Below are positions 1-8,183 of a stretch of DNA of 64,000 nt, piece by piece. The notes under the pieces are model-generated. The model did not search any database. It was given only the letters and a program-made list of their open reading frames with translations, and was not told where the DNA came from. The DNA comes from DAOTWA01 sp963702935 (GTDB taxonomy: Bacteria; Chloroflexota; Anaerolineae; Anaerolineales; Anaerolineaceae), in NCBI GenBank assembly GCA_963702935.1, contig OY969772.1:2790001-2854000 (forward strand). Direction: 5' to 3'. Numbering within the stretch: position 1 is the first letter of the stretch; the number at the start of each line of letters is the position of its first letter. Position numbers and translations under genes: made by a program.

Positions 1-52
1 CTTAGTGAATCGTGAGAAATAACACTCCCTTGCATCGTCCAATCAAACTCTT

Positions 53-1486
53 ATGATCCCCCTCAAGAGAGCTCAAATATCCGTACGTTGGCGTTTGCTG
101 CCCGGCGAGCGGCGTTTATTGTTATTCATGATGGATGCCCTGTTGGCAGGGGCGGCCTTGCTGGCGGCCCTGTATTTCTGGTCGCTTGGCAATGAATGGC
201 TCCGCTTTTCGTTAGATTTCTTGCAGGAAAGGCCTCCACGCTGGTTCTTCGCGTTGCCGGTGGTCTGGCTCCTGCTGCTGATGCCTGCCGGATTGTACGA
301 CACGCGCAAAGCCGGCCGGCGCAATGAAACCATCAGCGCCATCGCCATCGCGGCGGGGGTGGGTCTGGGCCTGTACCTGGTGCTCTTCTTCTTCTTTTCC
401 AAGGATCCGCTCCCGCGCAGAGGAGTGGCCGGCTTCATCGTGGCGGCCTCTTTGCTCACGCTGATCTGGCGACTTTCCTATATAAAGATATTTACCGCAC
501 CGGAATTCATGCGGCGCGTCTTGATCGTGGGCGCCGGGCGGGCCGGCAACACCCTGGTGAACGTCATTGCGGATACCTGGCCGCCGCCCTTCTACCTGGT
601 GGGCCTGATCGACGATGACCCCCAAAAAGCAGGCGGCCACATAGGGAGTTTCCCCGTGTTGGGGGGCAACGAGTGCTTGTTGGATGTCATCCGCGGCCAG
701 GACGTCTCGGACCTGATCTTTGCGATTTCAGGCGAGATGAAAGGCTCTATGTTCCAGACCATCCTGGACGCGGAAGAGCAGGGCGTCGAAGTGACCACCA
801 TGCCGGTGGTCTACGAGGAAATCCTGGGCCGGGTGCCCATCTTCCACCTGGAAGCCGACTGGATCCTGCGTTCCTTCATCGACCAGGCCCACGCCAGCGG
901 CTTCTACGAGCTGGGGAAACGCTTGTTGGATATCGCCGGAGGGCTGTTGGGGTCGCTCGGCTTTGCCATTTTGCTTCCGTTCATTTCTCTGTCGGTCCTG
1001 CTGGATAGCGGCGCCCCCGTCTTTTTCCTGCAGAACCGCCTGGGCAAGCGCGGCCAGATGTACAAGATCATCAAATTCCGCACCATGCGCCAGGACTCCG
1101 AAAAGGACGGCAAAGCGCGCGTCACGCTCGAGAACGACGAGCGCATCACGCGCGTTGGGAGGTTCCTGCGCAAGAGCCACCTGGACGAGCTGCCCCAATT
1201 CATCAACGTTCTGCGCGGGGAAATGAGCCTGGTAGGCCCGCGCGCCGAGCGCGCCGAGCTGGTGGAAGAGCTGCAAAAGAAGATTCCCTTCTACCGGGCG
1301 CGCCTGCTGGTCAAGCCGGGCATCACCGGCTGGGCCCAGGTGAATTTCGGCTACGCCGCCACGGTAGAGGATACCGCCGTCAAATTGGAGTATGATCTAT
1401 ACTATATCAAGCACCGCAATCTATGGATGGATGGGCTGATCTTGCTGCGCACCATCGGCACGGTGATTGGCTTCAGTGGGCAGTAG
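53..1486 (+). CDS. Polyprenyl-phosphate sugar-1-phosphate transferase (exopolysaccharide initiating transferase)
   Basis: This 477-residue protein should transfer a sugar-1-phosphate from a nucleotide sugar to undecaprenyl phosphate at the inner membrane, the first step of extracellular polysaccharide assembly. The N-terminal part has about four hydrophobic segments, followed by a CoA-binding-like Rossmann region (VLIVGAGRAGNTL, near residue 160). The C-terminal bacterial sugar transferase domain begins near KRLLDIAGGLLG and contains KFRTMRQDS, the LDELPQFINVLRGEMSLVGPR stretch and KPGITGWAQVN. Length and order match the WcaJ/WbaP-like family. The start is the first ATG after a short upstream region with no obvious ribosome binding site. 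It heads a + strand cluster with a nucleotide-sugar dehydratase and FemAB-like genes. The sugar donor cannot be read from sequence. Confidence 0.9.
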   Translation: MIPLKRAQISVRWRLLPGERRLLLFMMDALLAGAALLAALYFWSLGNEWLRFSLDFLQERPPRWFFALPVVWLLLLMPAGLYDTRKAGRRNETISAIAIAAGVGLGLYLVLFFFFSKDPLPRRGVAGFIVAASLLTLIWRLSYIKIFTAPEFMRRVLIVGAGRAGNTLVNVIADTWPPPFYLVGLIDDDPQKAGGHIGSFPVLGGNECLLDVIRGQDVSDLIFAISGEMKGSMFQTILDAEEQGVEVTTMPVVYEEILGRVPIFHLEADWILRSFIDQAHASGFYELGKRLLDIAGGLLGSLGFAILLPFISLSVLLDSGAPVFFLQNRLGKRGQMYKIIKFRTMRQDSEKDGKARVTLENDERITRVGRFLRKSHLDELPQFINVLRGEMSLVGPRAERAELVEELQKKIPFYRARLLVKPGITGWAQVNFGYAATVEDTAVKLEYDLYYIKHRNLWMDGLILLRTIGTVIGFSGQ

Positions 1487-1529
1487 AGGAGCGACCCTCC
1501 TCTGAGCTTTCTGCCGGTTGGATTGGAGA

Positions 1530-3422
1530 ATGAAACCGAGATTTAATCTTCGCAATCGATACGTGTTCATTGGGGACCTGTTCCTGATCTGCGTCTCCGT
1601 GTTCGGTTCCTATATCATGCGCCTGGAGCTGGGAGTGCAGTTCTACCAATACCTGGCGTTTGCTTATTGGATGGTAGCGGTTTCGCTGATCGTCAAGCCC
1701 CTGGTCTACAATCTGTTTGGGCTGTATCGTCGCTTGTGGATTTATGCCAGCGTTCAGGAGCTGAAGCTGATCGCGGCCGCCGTGACCACCGCGTCTTTAG
1801 TGGTATTCTCGATCATGGTGATCTTAAACGTGATGGGCATGTACGTTGGCTTCCTGCGCGCCGTGTTCGTCATCGACTGGCTGCTCTCTTTGGTTCTGGT
1901 CGGTGGGATGCGTTTCATCATGCGCCTGCTGGCCGAGAATAAGGACCTGGCCAAGCTGACCGGGCGCGGCGGGACGACCCGCCGGGCGTTGATCGTGGGC
2001 GCCGGGGACGCCGGGGCTTTGGTAGTCCGGGAGCTGCAAAAGAATCCGCAACTGAGCCTGACGACGGTCGGTTTCCTGGATGACAACCCGGATAAACAAA
2101 ACAACTCCATTTACGGGGTGCCGGTGATGGGCAATCTGAGCGACCTGGCGCGCGTGCTGGATAACCAGCACATCGACGAGGTCATCATCGCCATCCCCAG
2201 CGCGCCCGGGCGGGTGGTGCGCCTGGTGGCGGACGTGTGCCGCCTGAAGGGCATCCCCTTCCGCACCATGCCCGGCATCTATGAGCTGATCGGCGGGAAG
2301 GTCAGCGTCAGCCGCTTGCGCGAGGTGGACATCACCGACCTGCTGCGGCGGGAGCCGGCCCACATCAACGACCAGATCGTGGGCTCCAGCCTGGGCGGGC
2401 GTTCCATATTGGTGACGGGCGCGGGCGGCTCCATCGGGCGCGAGCTGTGCCGCCAGGTGGCCCGCTGGGGGCCGGCCGAGCTGTTGCTCTTGGGGCACGG
2501 TGAAAACAGCATTTTCGAGACCCTGTTGGAATTACAGGAGCTGTTCCCCTCCCTTCCCATCCGCCCGATCGTCGCCGATATTCGCGATTTGCCGCGTCTT
2601 CGGTCTATTTTCGAGTTCCACCGCCCTCAGGTGGTCTTTCACGCTGCGGCGCACAAGCACGTTCCGCTCATGGAGCTCAACGTGGAAGAGGCGGTCACCA
2701 ATAATATCCTCGGTACGCGCAATGTGGTGGAGGTTTGCCAGGCCTATCACGTGGAGCGCATGGTGTTGATCTCCACGGATAAGGCTATTCGCCCAGCCAA
2801 CGTGATGGGCGCCACCAAGCGCATCGCCGAGATGATCGTATTGGACGCCGCCCTGCGTTCGGGAAGCTCCTTCTCCGTGGTGCGCTTCGGGAACGTGCTG
2901 GGCAGCCGGGGCAGCGTGGTGCCGCTCTTCAAGCGCCAGATCGCCCGCGGCGGGCCGGTCACCGTCACCCACCCGGATATGCGCCGCTACTTTATGACCA
3001 TCCCGGAGGCCGTGCACCTGGTGCTGCAGGCTTCAGGCATGGGCAGCGGCGGTGAAGTGTTCGTGCTCAACATGGGCAAGCAGGTGCGCATCCTGGATCT
3101 GGCCGAAGACCTCATCCGCCTTTCGGGCCTGGAGCCTGGCCGGGACATCGATATTGTCTTTACCGGCATCCGCGCCGGCGAGAAATTGAGCGAAGAGCTG
3201 TGGGACGAGGGCTATAGCCTGGAGCCGACCGGCCATCCGGAAATCTTCCGCCTGGACGGGCAGGGGGTATTGTTCGGCGAGGAATTGCAGAAATCCACCG
3301 CCGAGCTGATCAAGCTGGCCCGCGAGGGCGACTCTTCCACCATCGTGACCTTGCTGGATGAGCTGATCCCCGGCTCGGCTGTACGCAGCACACCGCCTCC
3401 GGACATGACTTCTATCGATTGA
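1530..3422 (+). CDS. Membrane-anchored nucleotide-sugar dehydratase/epimerase (PglF/CapD/WbpM-like)
   Basis: This large short-chain dehydrogenase-type enzyme acts on UDP-sugars, typically as a 4,6-dehydratase that feeds glycan or polysaccharide synthesis. Four hydrophobic N-terminal segments come first, then a CoA-binding-like Rossmann unit (RRALIVGAGDAGALVVREL), then the catalytic domain with the nucleotide-binding loop ILVTGAGGSIGRELCRQ. The catalytic part includes HAAAHKHVPLME and LISTDKAIRPANVMGATKR. The latter shows the family variation in which Met (VMGATKR) takes the place of the usual catalytic Tyr, as in WbpM/PglF-type enzymes. I take the ATG at 1530; a TTG at 1518 in the same frame is possible, and neither has a clear Shine-Dalgarno site. 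Its stop overlaps the next start by one base. The exact substrate is unknown. Confidence 0.9.
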   Translation: MKPRFNLRNRYVFIGDLFLICVSVFGSYIMRLELGVQFYQYLAFAYWMVAVSLIVKPLVYNLFGLYRRLWIYASVQELKLIAAAVTTASLVVFSIMVILNVMGMYVGFLRAVFVIDWLLSLVLVGGMRFIMRLLAENKDLAKLTGRGGTTRRALIVGAGDAGALVVRELQKNPQLSLTTVGFLDDNPDKQNNSIYGVPVMGNLSDLARVLDNQHIDEVIIAIPSAPGRVVRLVADVCRLKGIPFRTMPGIYELIGGKVSVSRLREVDITDLLRREPAHINDQIVGSSLGGRSILVTGAGGSIGRELCRQVARWGPAELLLLGHGENSIFETLLELQELFPSLPIRPIVADIRDLPRLRSIFEFHRPQVVFHAAAHKHVPLMELNVEEAVTNNILGTRNVVEVCQAYHVERMVLISTDKAIRPANVMGATKRIAEMIVLDAALRSGSSFSVVRFGNVLGSRGSVVPLFKRQIARGGPVTVTHPDMRRYFMTIPEAVHLVLQASGMGSGGEVFVLNMGKQVRILDLAEDLIRLSGLEPGRDIDIVFTGIRAGEKLSEELWDEGYSLEPTGHPEIFRLDGQGVLFGEELQKSTAELIKLAREGDSSTIVTLLDELIPGSAVRSTPPPDMTSID

Positions 3423-4423
3423 TGACACTCCTCACCGCCGGCGAATGGGATCAATTCATCACGCGCTACCCCGAGGCCCACTTGTTGCAGACCGCCGCCT
3501 GGGGAGAGCTGAAGTCGGCTTTCGGCTGGCAGGCGCAGCGCATCGCCGTGGGAGATTGCGGCGCGCAGGTGCTCTTCCGCCGCCTGGGCGCCGGCCTGAG
3601 CCTGGCCTACATCCCGAAAGGGCCGCTGGGGGAGAGCTGGGCTTCCTTATGGCCGGAAGTGGACGCCCTCTGCCGTAGCCGGCGCGCCGTTTTCCTCAAA
3701 GTGGAGCCTGATTACTGGTCTCCTTTGCCCCCCGATTTCACAGACCGGCAGCTTCCCGATTTCCGCCCTTCTCCGCAAGAAATCCAACCGCCCCGCACGG
3801 TGGTGGTCGATCTGTGCGGCGAGGAAGAGGAGATTCTGGCGCGCATGAAGCAAAAGACGCGCTACAACATCCGCCTGGCCGAGAAGAAGGGGGTCAGCGT
3901 GCGCGCCTGGGACGACCTGGAAGGCTTTCATGGCTTGATGACGGTCACCGGCCAGCGCGATGGATTTGGCGTGCATGCCCCGGGGTATTATCGCTGCGCT
4001 TACGACCGGTTTGCCCCGCAGGGAGATTGCCGCCTGCTCGTGGCGGAATTTGCCGGCCAGCCTCTGGCCGCCCTTATGGTCTTCGCGCGCGGGCGGCGCG
4101 CCTGGTATTTTTACGGCGCTTCCAACGACCAGGAGCGCAACCGCATGCCCACCTACCTGCTGCAATGGGAGGCCATGCGCTGGGCGCGCGGGCGGGGCTG
4201 CCAGGAATATGACCTGTGGGGCGTGCCGGACGCGCAGGAAGAGGCCCTGGAGGCCAGCTTCGAGGGGCGCTCGGATGGCCTGTGGGGCGTGTACCGCTTC
4301 AAGCGCGGCTTCGGCGGGCGTGTGCTGCGCGCCGCCGGCGCCTGGGATCGCGTCTACCAGCCGGCTTTGTACGCAGCTTACCGCTGGTGGGCGGGCAGAA
4401 GGAAAGCGGGGCTACCGGCATGA
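3422..4423 (+). CDS. FemAB-like aminoacyltransferase, paralog 1
   Basis: FemA/FemB/FemX proteins use aminoacyl-tRNA to add amino acids to lipid II and build peptidoglycan cross-bridges; related GNAT-fold proteins make other N-acylations. The protein shows the family pattern: an N-terminal LQTAAWGELKSAFGWQ segment, a central MKQKTRYNIRLAEKKGV motif, then YLLQWEAMRWARGRGCQEYDLWGVPD and GVYRFKRGFGG near the C-terminus. It has about 333 residues, within the usual range for single FemX-like proteins. The start ATG shares one base with the preceding stop (TGATG), which indicates translational coupling. It is paralogous to the gene at 4949. Acceptor and amino-acid donor are unknown. Confidence 0.85.
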   Translation: MTLLTAGEWDQFITRYPEAHLLQTAAWGELKSAFGWQAQRIAVGDCGAQVLFRRLGAGLSLAYIPKGPLGESWASLWPEVDALCRSRRAVFLKVEPDYWSPLPPDFTDRQLPDFRPSPQEIQPPRTVVVDLCGEEEEILARMKQKTRYNIRLAEKKGVSVRAWDDLEGFHGLMTVTGQRDGFGVHAPGYYRCAYDRFAPQGDCRLLVAEFAGQPLAALMVFARGRRAWYFYGASNDQERNRMPTYLLQWEAMRWARGRGCQEYDLWGVPDAQEEALEASFEGRSDGLWGVYRFKRGFGGRVLRAAGAWDRVYQPALYAAYRWWAGRRKAGLPA

Positions 4424-4962
4424 GCGCAGCCGCTTCGCACTTTTGCTATCAATGTGGCCACCCTCTCGAAATGAAATTCTTCGAGGGGCGCTGGCGCGAG
4501 GTCTGCCCGTCTTGCGGCTGGGTGGATTATCGCCAGCTCAAAGCCAGCGCCGGGGCCCTGGTCGAGCGCGAAGGGCAGGTATTGCTCGTCCGGCGCGCCA
4601 TCGATCCCTGGAAAGGCGATTGGTACCTGCCCGCCGGCTACCTGGAAGTCGACGAGCCCCCCGCGCGCGGGGCCGAGCGCGAGACGTACGAGGAGACCGG
4701 CTTGCGCGTGCGGGCTTCTCGCTTGCTGCAAATCTATTTCTTTGAGGATGACCCGCGCGGCAACGGCTTGCTCATTCTTTACGCCGCCGATATCCTGGAC
4801 GGCGAGTTGCGCGGCAGCCAGGAAGGCCAGGAGCTGGGCTTTTTCTCGAGCGAGAATTTGCCGGACGCGATCGCCGGCGCCGGTCATCGGCGCGCCGTGC
4901 GCGCCTGGCTGGCCGGCGACTTCCGCCTGCCGGTAGGGGAGGCGCACCATGCCGGCTGCTGA
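4420..4962 (+). CDS. Zinc-ribbon Nudix hydrolase
   Basis: This is a 180-residue Nudix pyrophosphohydrolase, likely acting on a nucleotide-linked substrate such as NADH, ADP-sugar or a related diphosphate. An N-terminal zinc ribbon is formed by C9, C12, C29 and C32. The Nudix box spans residues 73 to 95 and fits the GX5EX7REUXEEXGU pattern, starting GYLEVDE and ending RETYEETGL. The start ATG overlaps the upstream femAB-like stop (ATGA), and the C-terminus overlaps the next femAB-like gene by 14 bases. A longer in-frame extension upstream of 4420 lies wholly inside femAB paralog 1 and is not likely to be translated. The position between two FemAB paralogs suggests a linked role, but the substrate is not evident. 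Confidence 0.88.
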   Translation: MSAAASHFCYQCGHPLEMKFFEGRWREVCPSCGWVDYRQLKASAGALVEREGQVLLVRRAIDPWKGDWYLPAGYLEVDEPPARGAERETYEETGLRVRASRLLQIYFFEDDPRGNGLLILYAADILDGELRGSQEGQELGFFSSENLPDAIAGAGHRRAVRAWLAGDFRLPVGEAHHAGC

Positions 4963-6058
4963 GCACCTGGACGCCCAGGGCTGGGATAACGGCATCCAGG
5001 CCCTGCCGGGCGCGCACATCCTCCAGACCTGGGAATGGGGACAGCTCAAGGCGCGCACCGGTTGGCAGGCGCTCCCGCAGGTCTGGCCTGGCGCCGGCTC
5101 TCCCGGCTGGGAGGCGGCGGCCATGCTCTTGCAACGCGCGCTGCCGGTGGGCGGCCTGCGCGTGCTCTACGTTCCCAGGGGCCCGCTGCTGGATTGGGGC
5201 AACGCTCCCTTGCGCCGGCGCGTGTTGGATGATTTGCAGGCGCTCGCCCGCCGGCGGGGAGCGATTTTCCTCAAGATCGACCCTGAGGTGCTCCTCGGCA
5301 CCGGCGTTCCGGCCGGCGCGGACGCCCACGAGAATCCCGTGGGCGCCGAGGTGCTGGCGGACTTGCAGCAGCGCGGCTGGCGCTTCTCGACAGACCAGAT
5401 CCAGTTCCGCAACACCGTTCAGGTGGGGCTTGAGCCGTGCGAGGAGGAGCTGTTGGCGCGCATGAAGCAGAAGACGCGCTATAACCTGCGCCTGGCGGAG
5501 CGCAAAGGCGTGCGCGTGCGCGCCGGCGGCCTGGAAGACCTGGGCCTGCTCTACCGCATGTACGCCGAGACCTCCATTCGAGACGGGTTCGTCATCCGTG
5601 AGGAGGCTTATTACCACGCCGTGTGGGAGAGCTTCCTGCGCGCCGGGAAAGCCGAGGTCCTCATTGCCGAGGTGGAGGGCGAGCCGGTGGCCGCGCTCCT
5701 GTTGTTTTTCTTCGCCGGCAGGGCCTGGTATCTGTATGGCATGTCGCGCGAGGCGCACCGCGAGAAGATGCCCAATTATCTGCTGCAATGGGAAGCCATG
5801 AAGCGCGCCAAAGCCCTGGGCTGCCGCGTCTACGATTTGTGGGGTGCACCGGACGTTTTCGACGAAAGCGATTCCATGTGGGGCGTTTACCGCTTCAAAG
5901 AGGGATTGGGTGGAGAAGTGGTGCGCACCCTGGGCGCCTGGGATTATCCTGCCCGTCCCTGGCTCTATCGTCTGTATACTCAAACCTTGCCGCGCATCCT
6001 GGATGTGATGCGCCGGCGAGGCAAAGCGCGTACTCGAGTGGAGGTAGCTGCCCGATGA
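4949..6058 (+). CDS. FemAB-like aminoacyltransferase, paralog 2
   Basis: This second FemAB/FemX-type transferase (369 residues) is predicted to add amino acids to a cell-wall or envelope acceptor. It repeats the landmarks of the paralog at 3422: ILQTWEWGQLKARTGWQ, MKQKTRYNLRLAERKGV, YLLQWEAMKRAKALGCRVYD, then DLWGAPD and GVYRFKEGLGG. A good ribosome binding site (GGGGAGG at 4936-4942) precedes the ATG. It is longer than paralog 1 in the N-terminal half. Its stop overlaps the start of the PLP enzyme by four bases. Two paralogs in one operon suggest sequential addition of two residues, as FemA and FemB do; this is inference. Confidence 0.85.
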   Translation: MPAAEHLDAQGWDNGIQALPGAHILQTWEWGQLKARTGWQALPQVWPGAGSPGWEAAAMLLQRALPVGGLRVLYVPRGPLLDWGNAPLRRRVLDDLQALARRRGAIFLKIDPEVLLGTGVPAGADAHENPVGAEVLADLQQRGWRFSTDQIQFRNTVQVGLEPCEEELLARMKQKTRYNLRLAERKGVRVRAGGLEDLGLLYRMYAETSIRDGFVIREEAYYHAVWESFLRAGKAEVLIAEVEGEPVAALLLFFFAGRAWYLYGMSREAHREKMPNYLLQWEAMKRAKALGCRVYDLWGAPDVFDESDSMWGVYRFKEGLGGEVVRTLGAWDYPARPWLYRLYTQTLPRILDVMRRRGKARTRVEVAAR

Positions 6059-7017
6059 AGATTCCCCGTTTGCTTTTTGCCCATTTGCCCACGCCGGTAG
6101 AAGCCCTGCCGCGCCTTTCCGCCGAGCTGAAGGGGCCGCGCCTCTTTATCAAAAGGGACGACCAGACCGGGCTGGCCCTGGGGGGCAACAAGACGCGCAA
6201 ATTGGAGTTCCTGCTGGCCGAGGCTCAGGCCAACGGGGCGCGCACCTTGATCACCGCCGGGGCCGTGCAGTCGAACCACTGCCGCCAAACGGCGGCGGCG
6301 GCCGCCCGTTTTGGGCTGGGCTGCATCCTGGTGTTGGCCGGCGACCCGCCGGAGCAAGCCAGCGGCAACCTCTTGCTGGACGATCTCCTGGGGGCCGAGG
6401 TGGTGTGGACCACGCGAGCCGAGCGCGACGCCGCCCTGAAGCGCATTTTTGACGAGGCCTGGTCCGCCGGACGCCGGCCTTACCTGATTCCCTACGGCGG
6501 CTCCAACCCCACCGGGGCGGCCGCTTACGCCTACGCTTTGCAGGAATTGAAAGGGCAGATGCCGCAAGCGGACTGGATCGTGTTCCCCTCTTCCTCGGGG
6601 GGCACGCAGGCCGGCCTGGTGTTGGGTGCGCGCCTCGAAAATTGGACGGGCCGCATTCTGGGCATCAGCGTGGACGAGCCGGCCGAAGTGCTGCGCGCCA
6701 GGGTGGCGAAGCTGGCCGAGGAGACTTCCGAGCTCTTCGGCGCGCGCCTCTCGTTCAGCCCGGAGGAGGTATTGGTCAATTCCGATTACCTGGGCGGCGG
6801 ATATGGGGTCATGGGAGCCAGGGAGAAAGAGGCCATCCAACTTTTTGCGCGTATGGAGGCCATCCTGCTCGACCCGGTGTACACCGGGCGGGCCGCGGCG
6901 GGCCTCATCGACCTCATCCGCAAGGGCTTTTTCCTGTCCACCGAAACGGTGCTCTTCTGGCATACCGGCGGCACCCCGGCGCTCTTCGCCGAGACCTATT
7001 CTAAGGCGATTCTTTAA
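6055..7017 (+). CDS. dcyD: PLP-dependent D-cysteine desulfhydrase / ACC-deaminase family enzyme
   Basis: The 320-residue protein belongs to the fold-type II PLP enzymes. The family converts D-cysteine to pyruvate, H2S and ammonia, or deaminates 1-aminocyclopropane-1-carboxylate. The PLP-binding lysine is K46 in ALGGNKTRKLEFLLAEA, and the AGAVQSNHCRQTAAAAARFG segment is typical. The phosphate-binding loop is seen as SSSGGTQAGLVLG, and the C-terminus has FWHTGGTPALF. The ATG at 6055 overlaps the preceding femAB-like stop (ATGA); extensions further upstream are inside that gene. Without key-residue comparison I cannot separate D-cysteine desulfhydrase from ACC deaminase. Its place after cell-wall genes may point to D-amino-acid metabolism. 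A palindromic terminator-like region follows. Confidence 0.82.
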   Translation: MKIPRLLFAHLPTPVEALPRLSAELKGPRLFIKRDDQTGLALGGNKTRKLEFLLAEAQANGARTLITAGAVQSNHCRQTAAAAARFGLGCILVLAGDPPEQASGNLLLDDLLGAEVVWTTRAERDAALKRIFDEAWSAGRRPYLIPYGGSNPTGAAAYAYALQELKGQMPQADWIVFPSSSGGTQAGLVLGARLENWTGRILGISVDEPAEVLRARVAKLAEETSELFGARLSFSPEEVLVNSDYLGGGYGVMGAREKEAIQLFARMEAILLDPVYTGRAAAGLIDLIRKGFFLSTETVLFWHTGGTPALFAETYSKAIL

Positions 7018-7028
7018 TCAATAACAAT

Positions 7029-7101
7029 CTCACCACAAAGACACAAAGGGCACGGAGGATACTTTTATAAAGCTCTGTGCCCTCTGTGCCTCTGTGGTGA
7101 G
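7029..7101. terminator. Long imperfect palindrome between convergent genes
   Basis: The arms CTCACCACAAAGACACAAAG and its counterpart ending TGCCTCTGTGGTGAG face each other over about 73 bases. The element lies between the end of the PLP enzyme gene and the end of the convergent kinase gene, so it can act as a bidirectional terminator. Similar palindromes built on 'cacaaagg/cctttgtg' words are common intergenic repeats in environmental bacteria. Confidence 0.5.
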
Positions 7102-7135
7102 ATATTTCCCCACCCCAATCGGTTTAGACCGGCGT

Positions 7136-8119
7136 CTAACCGAAGTGGATCAAAGCCAGGAAGGCCGCCAGCAGGATCAACAAGACTCCGATGGCGGCCA
7201 GCAGGAGCCATTTAGGGATGCGCGGGTGGGGGCGCACTTGCACCGGCGCCGGATCGTGGAGCGCTTGCGCCTGGGGGACGGCCGGCGCTTCGGGTTGGGC
7301 GGAGCCGCGCAGCACGTTCAGAGCGCCTTGCAGCGCCTGCCTGAACTCGACGGCCGTCTGGTAGCGCTCTGCGGGGTCCAGCGATAACGCTTTTTCGATC
7401 ACCAGGGCGGTCTGCTCGGAGATCTTTGAGTTGCGCTGGCGCACGCGCGTCAGCGTAGAGGTTTTCATGGCTCGCGACAGCCCGTCTTCCGGGAGGCTGG
7501 CAGTCAGCGCCATGTATAAGGTCGCGGCTAACGAATAGATATCCGAGCGCGCGTCGGTGCTCCCCCCGTACTGCTCCGGGGGGGCGTAGCCGGGAGTCAA
7601 AGCCAGGGCCCCGCCGGCGGCGCTCCGCCCGGTCTCTTCCACTTTTGCCAATCCAAAATCGACCAGATATACCTGGCCCCCCGGCGTGATGCGGATATTC
7701 CCGGTTTTGATGTCGCGGTGGATGATGGGGGGCCGGCGCGAATGCAGGTAATCCAGCGCGCCGCACACGGCCACGCCGATGCGCAGGATTTCTCCTTCGG
7801 GCAGGGGGCCGCGGTTCAAGATGTACTGGCGCAAGTCCTCGCCGGCAATGTGATCCATGACCAGGTACTGCCCCTGGCCTTCGATCACGAAGTGGTCCGT
7901 CACCCTGGGCAGGTTGGAATGCTTCAGCCAGGCCAGGATGGAGGCTTCGCGCCGGAATTGGCGGGAATAATCTTCGGTGGTGAAGAGGTTTTCCTTGACC
8001 GCCACCTCTATTCCCAGGGTCTCATCCATGGCGTGATAGATGGCGCCCATGCCCCCCTTGCTCAACACTTCCAGAATGCGGTAGCGCCGGTTGAGAAGAG
8101 ATCCTGGTTCTAAGCTCAT
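7136..8119 (-). CDS. Hanks-type Ser/Thr protein kinase with C-terminal membrane anchor
   Basis: This is a PASTA-less bacterial eukaryotic-type kinase of 327 residues. The glycine loop is LSKGGMGAIYHA, the ATP-binding lysine is K42 (VAVKEN), the catalytic loop is HRDIKTGN with D136, and the DFG triplet is at residues 154-156. The activation segment ends TPGYAPPEQYGG. One hydrophobic segment (WLLLAAIGVLLILLAAFLALI) near the C-terminus anchors the kinase domain to the inside of the membrane, leaving almost no extracellular part. It follows a closely related kinase gene on the same strand, about 60 bases downstream. No sensor domain is visible, so the signal is unknown. Confidence 0.92.
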   Translation of the reverse strand: MSLEPGSLLNRRYRILEVLSKGGMGAIYHAMDETLGIEVAVKENLFTTEDYSRQFRREASILAWLKHSNLPRVTDHFVIEGQGQYLVMDHIAGEDLRQYILNRGPLPEGEILRIGVAVCGALDYLHSRRPPIIHRDIKTGNIRITPGGQVYLVDFGLAKVEETGRSAAGGALALTPGYAPPEQYGGSTDARSDIYSLAATLYMALTASLPEDGLSRAMKTSTLTRVRQRNSKISEQTALVIEKALSLDPAERYQTAVEFRQALQGALNVLRGSAQPEAPAVPQAQALHDPAPVQVRPHPRIPKWLLLAAIGVLLILLAAFLALIHFG

Positions 8120-8183
8120 AATTTTCCGTTATGGGTCGTCTGGGGTGGTGTGGGGACCAAGGGTTTCCGCAAAGAGGCTCAGG

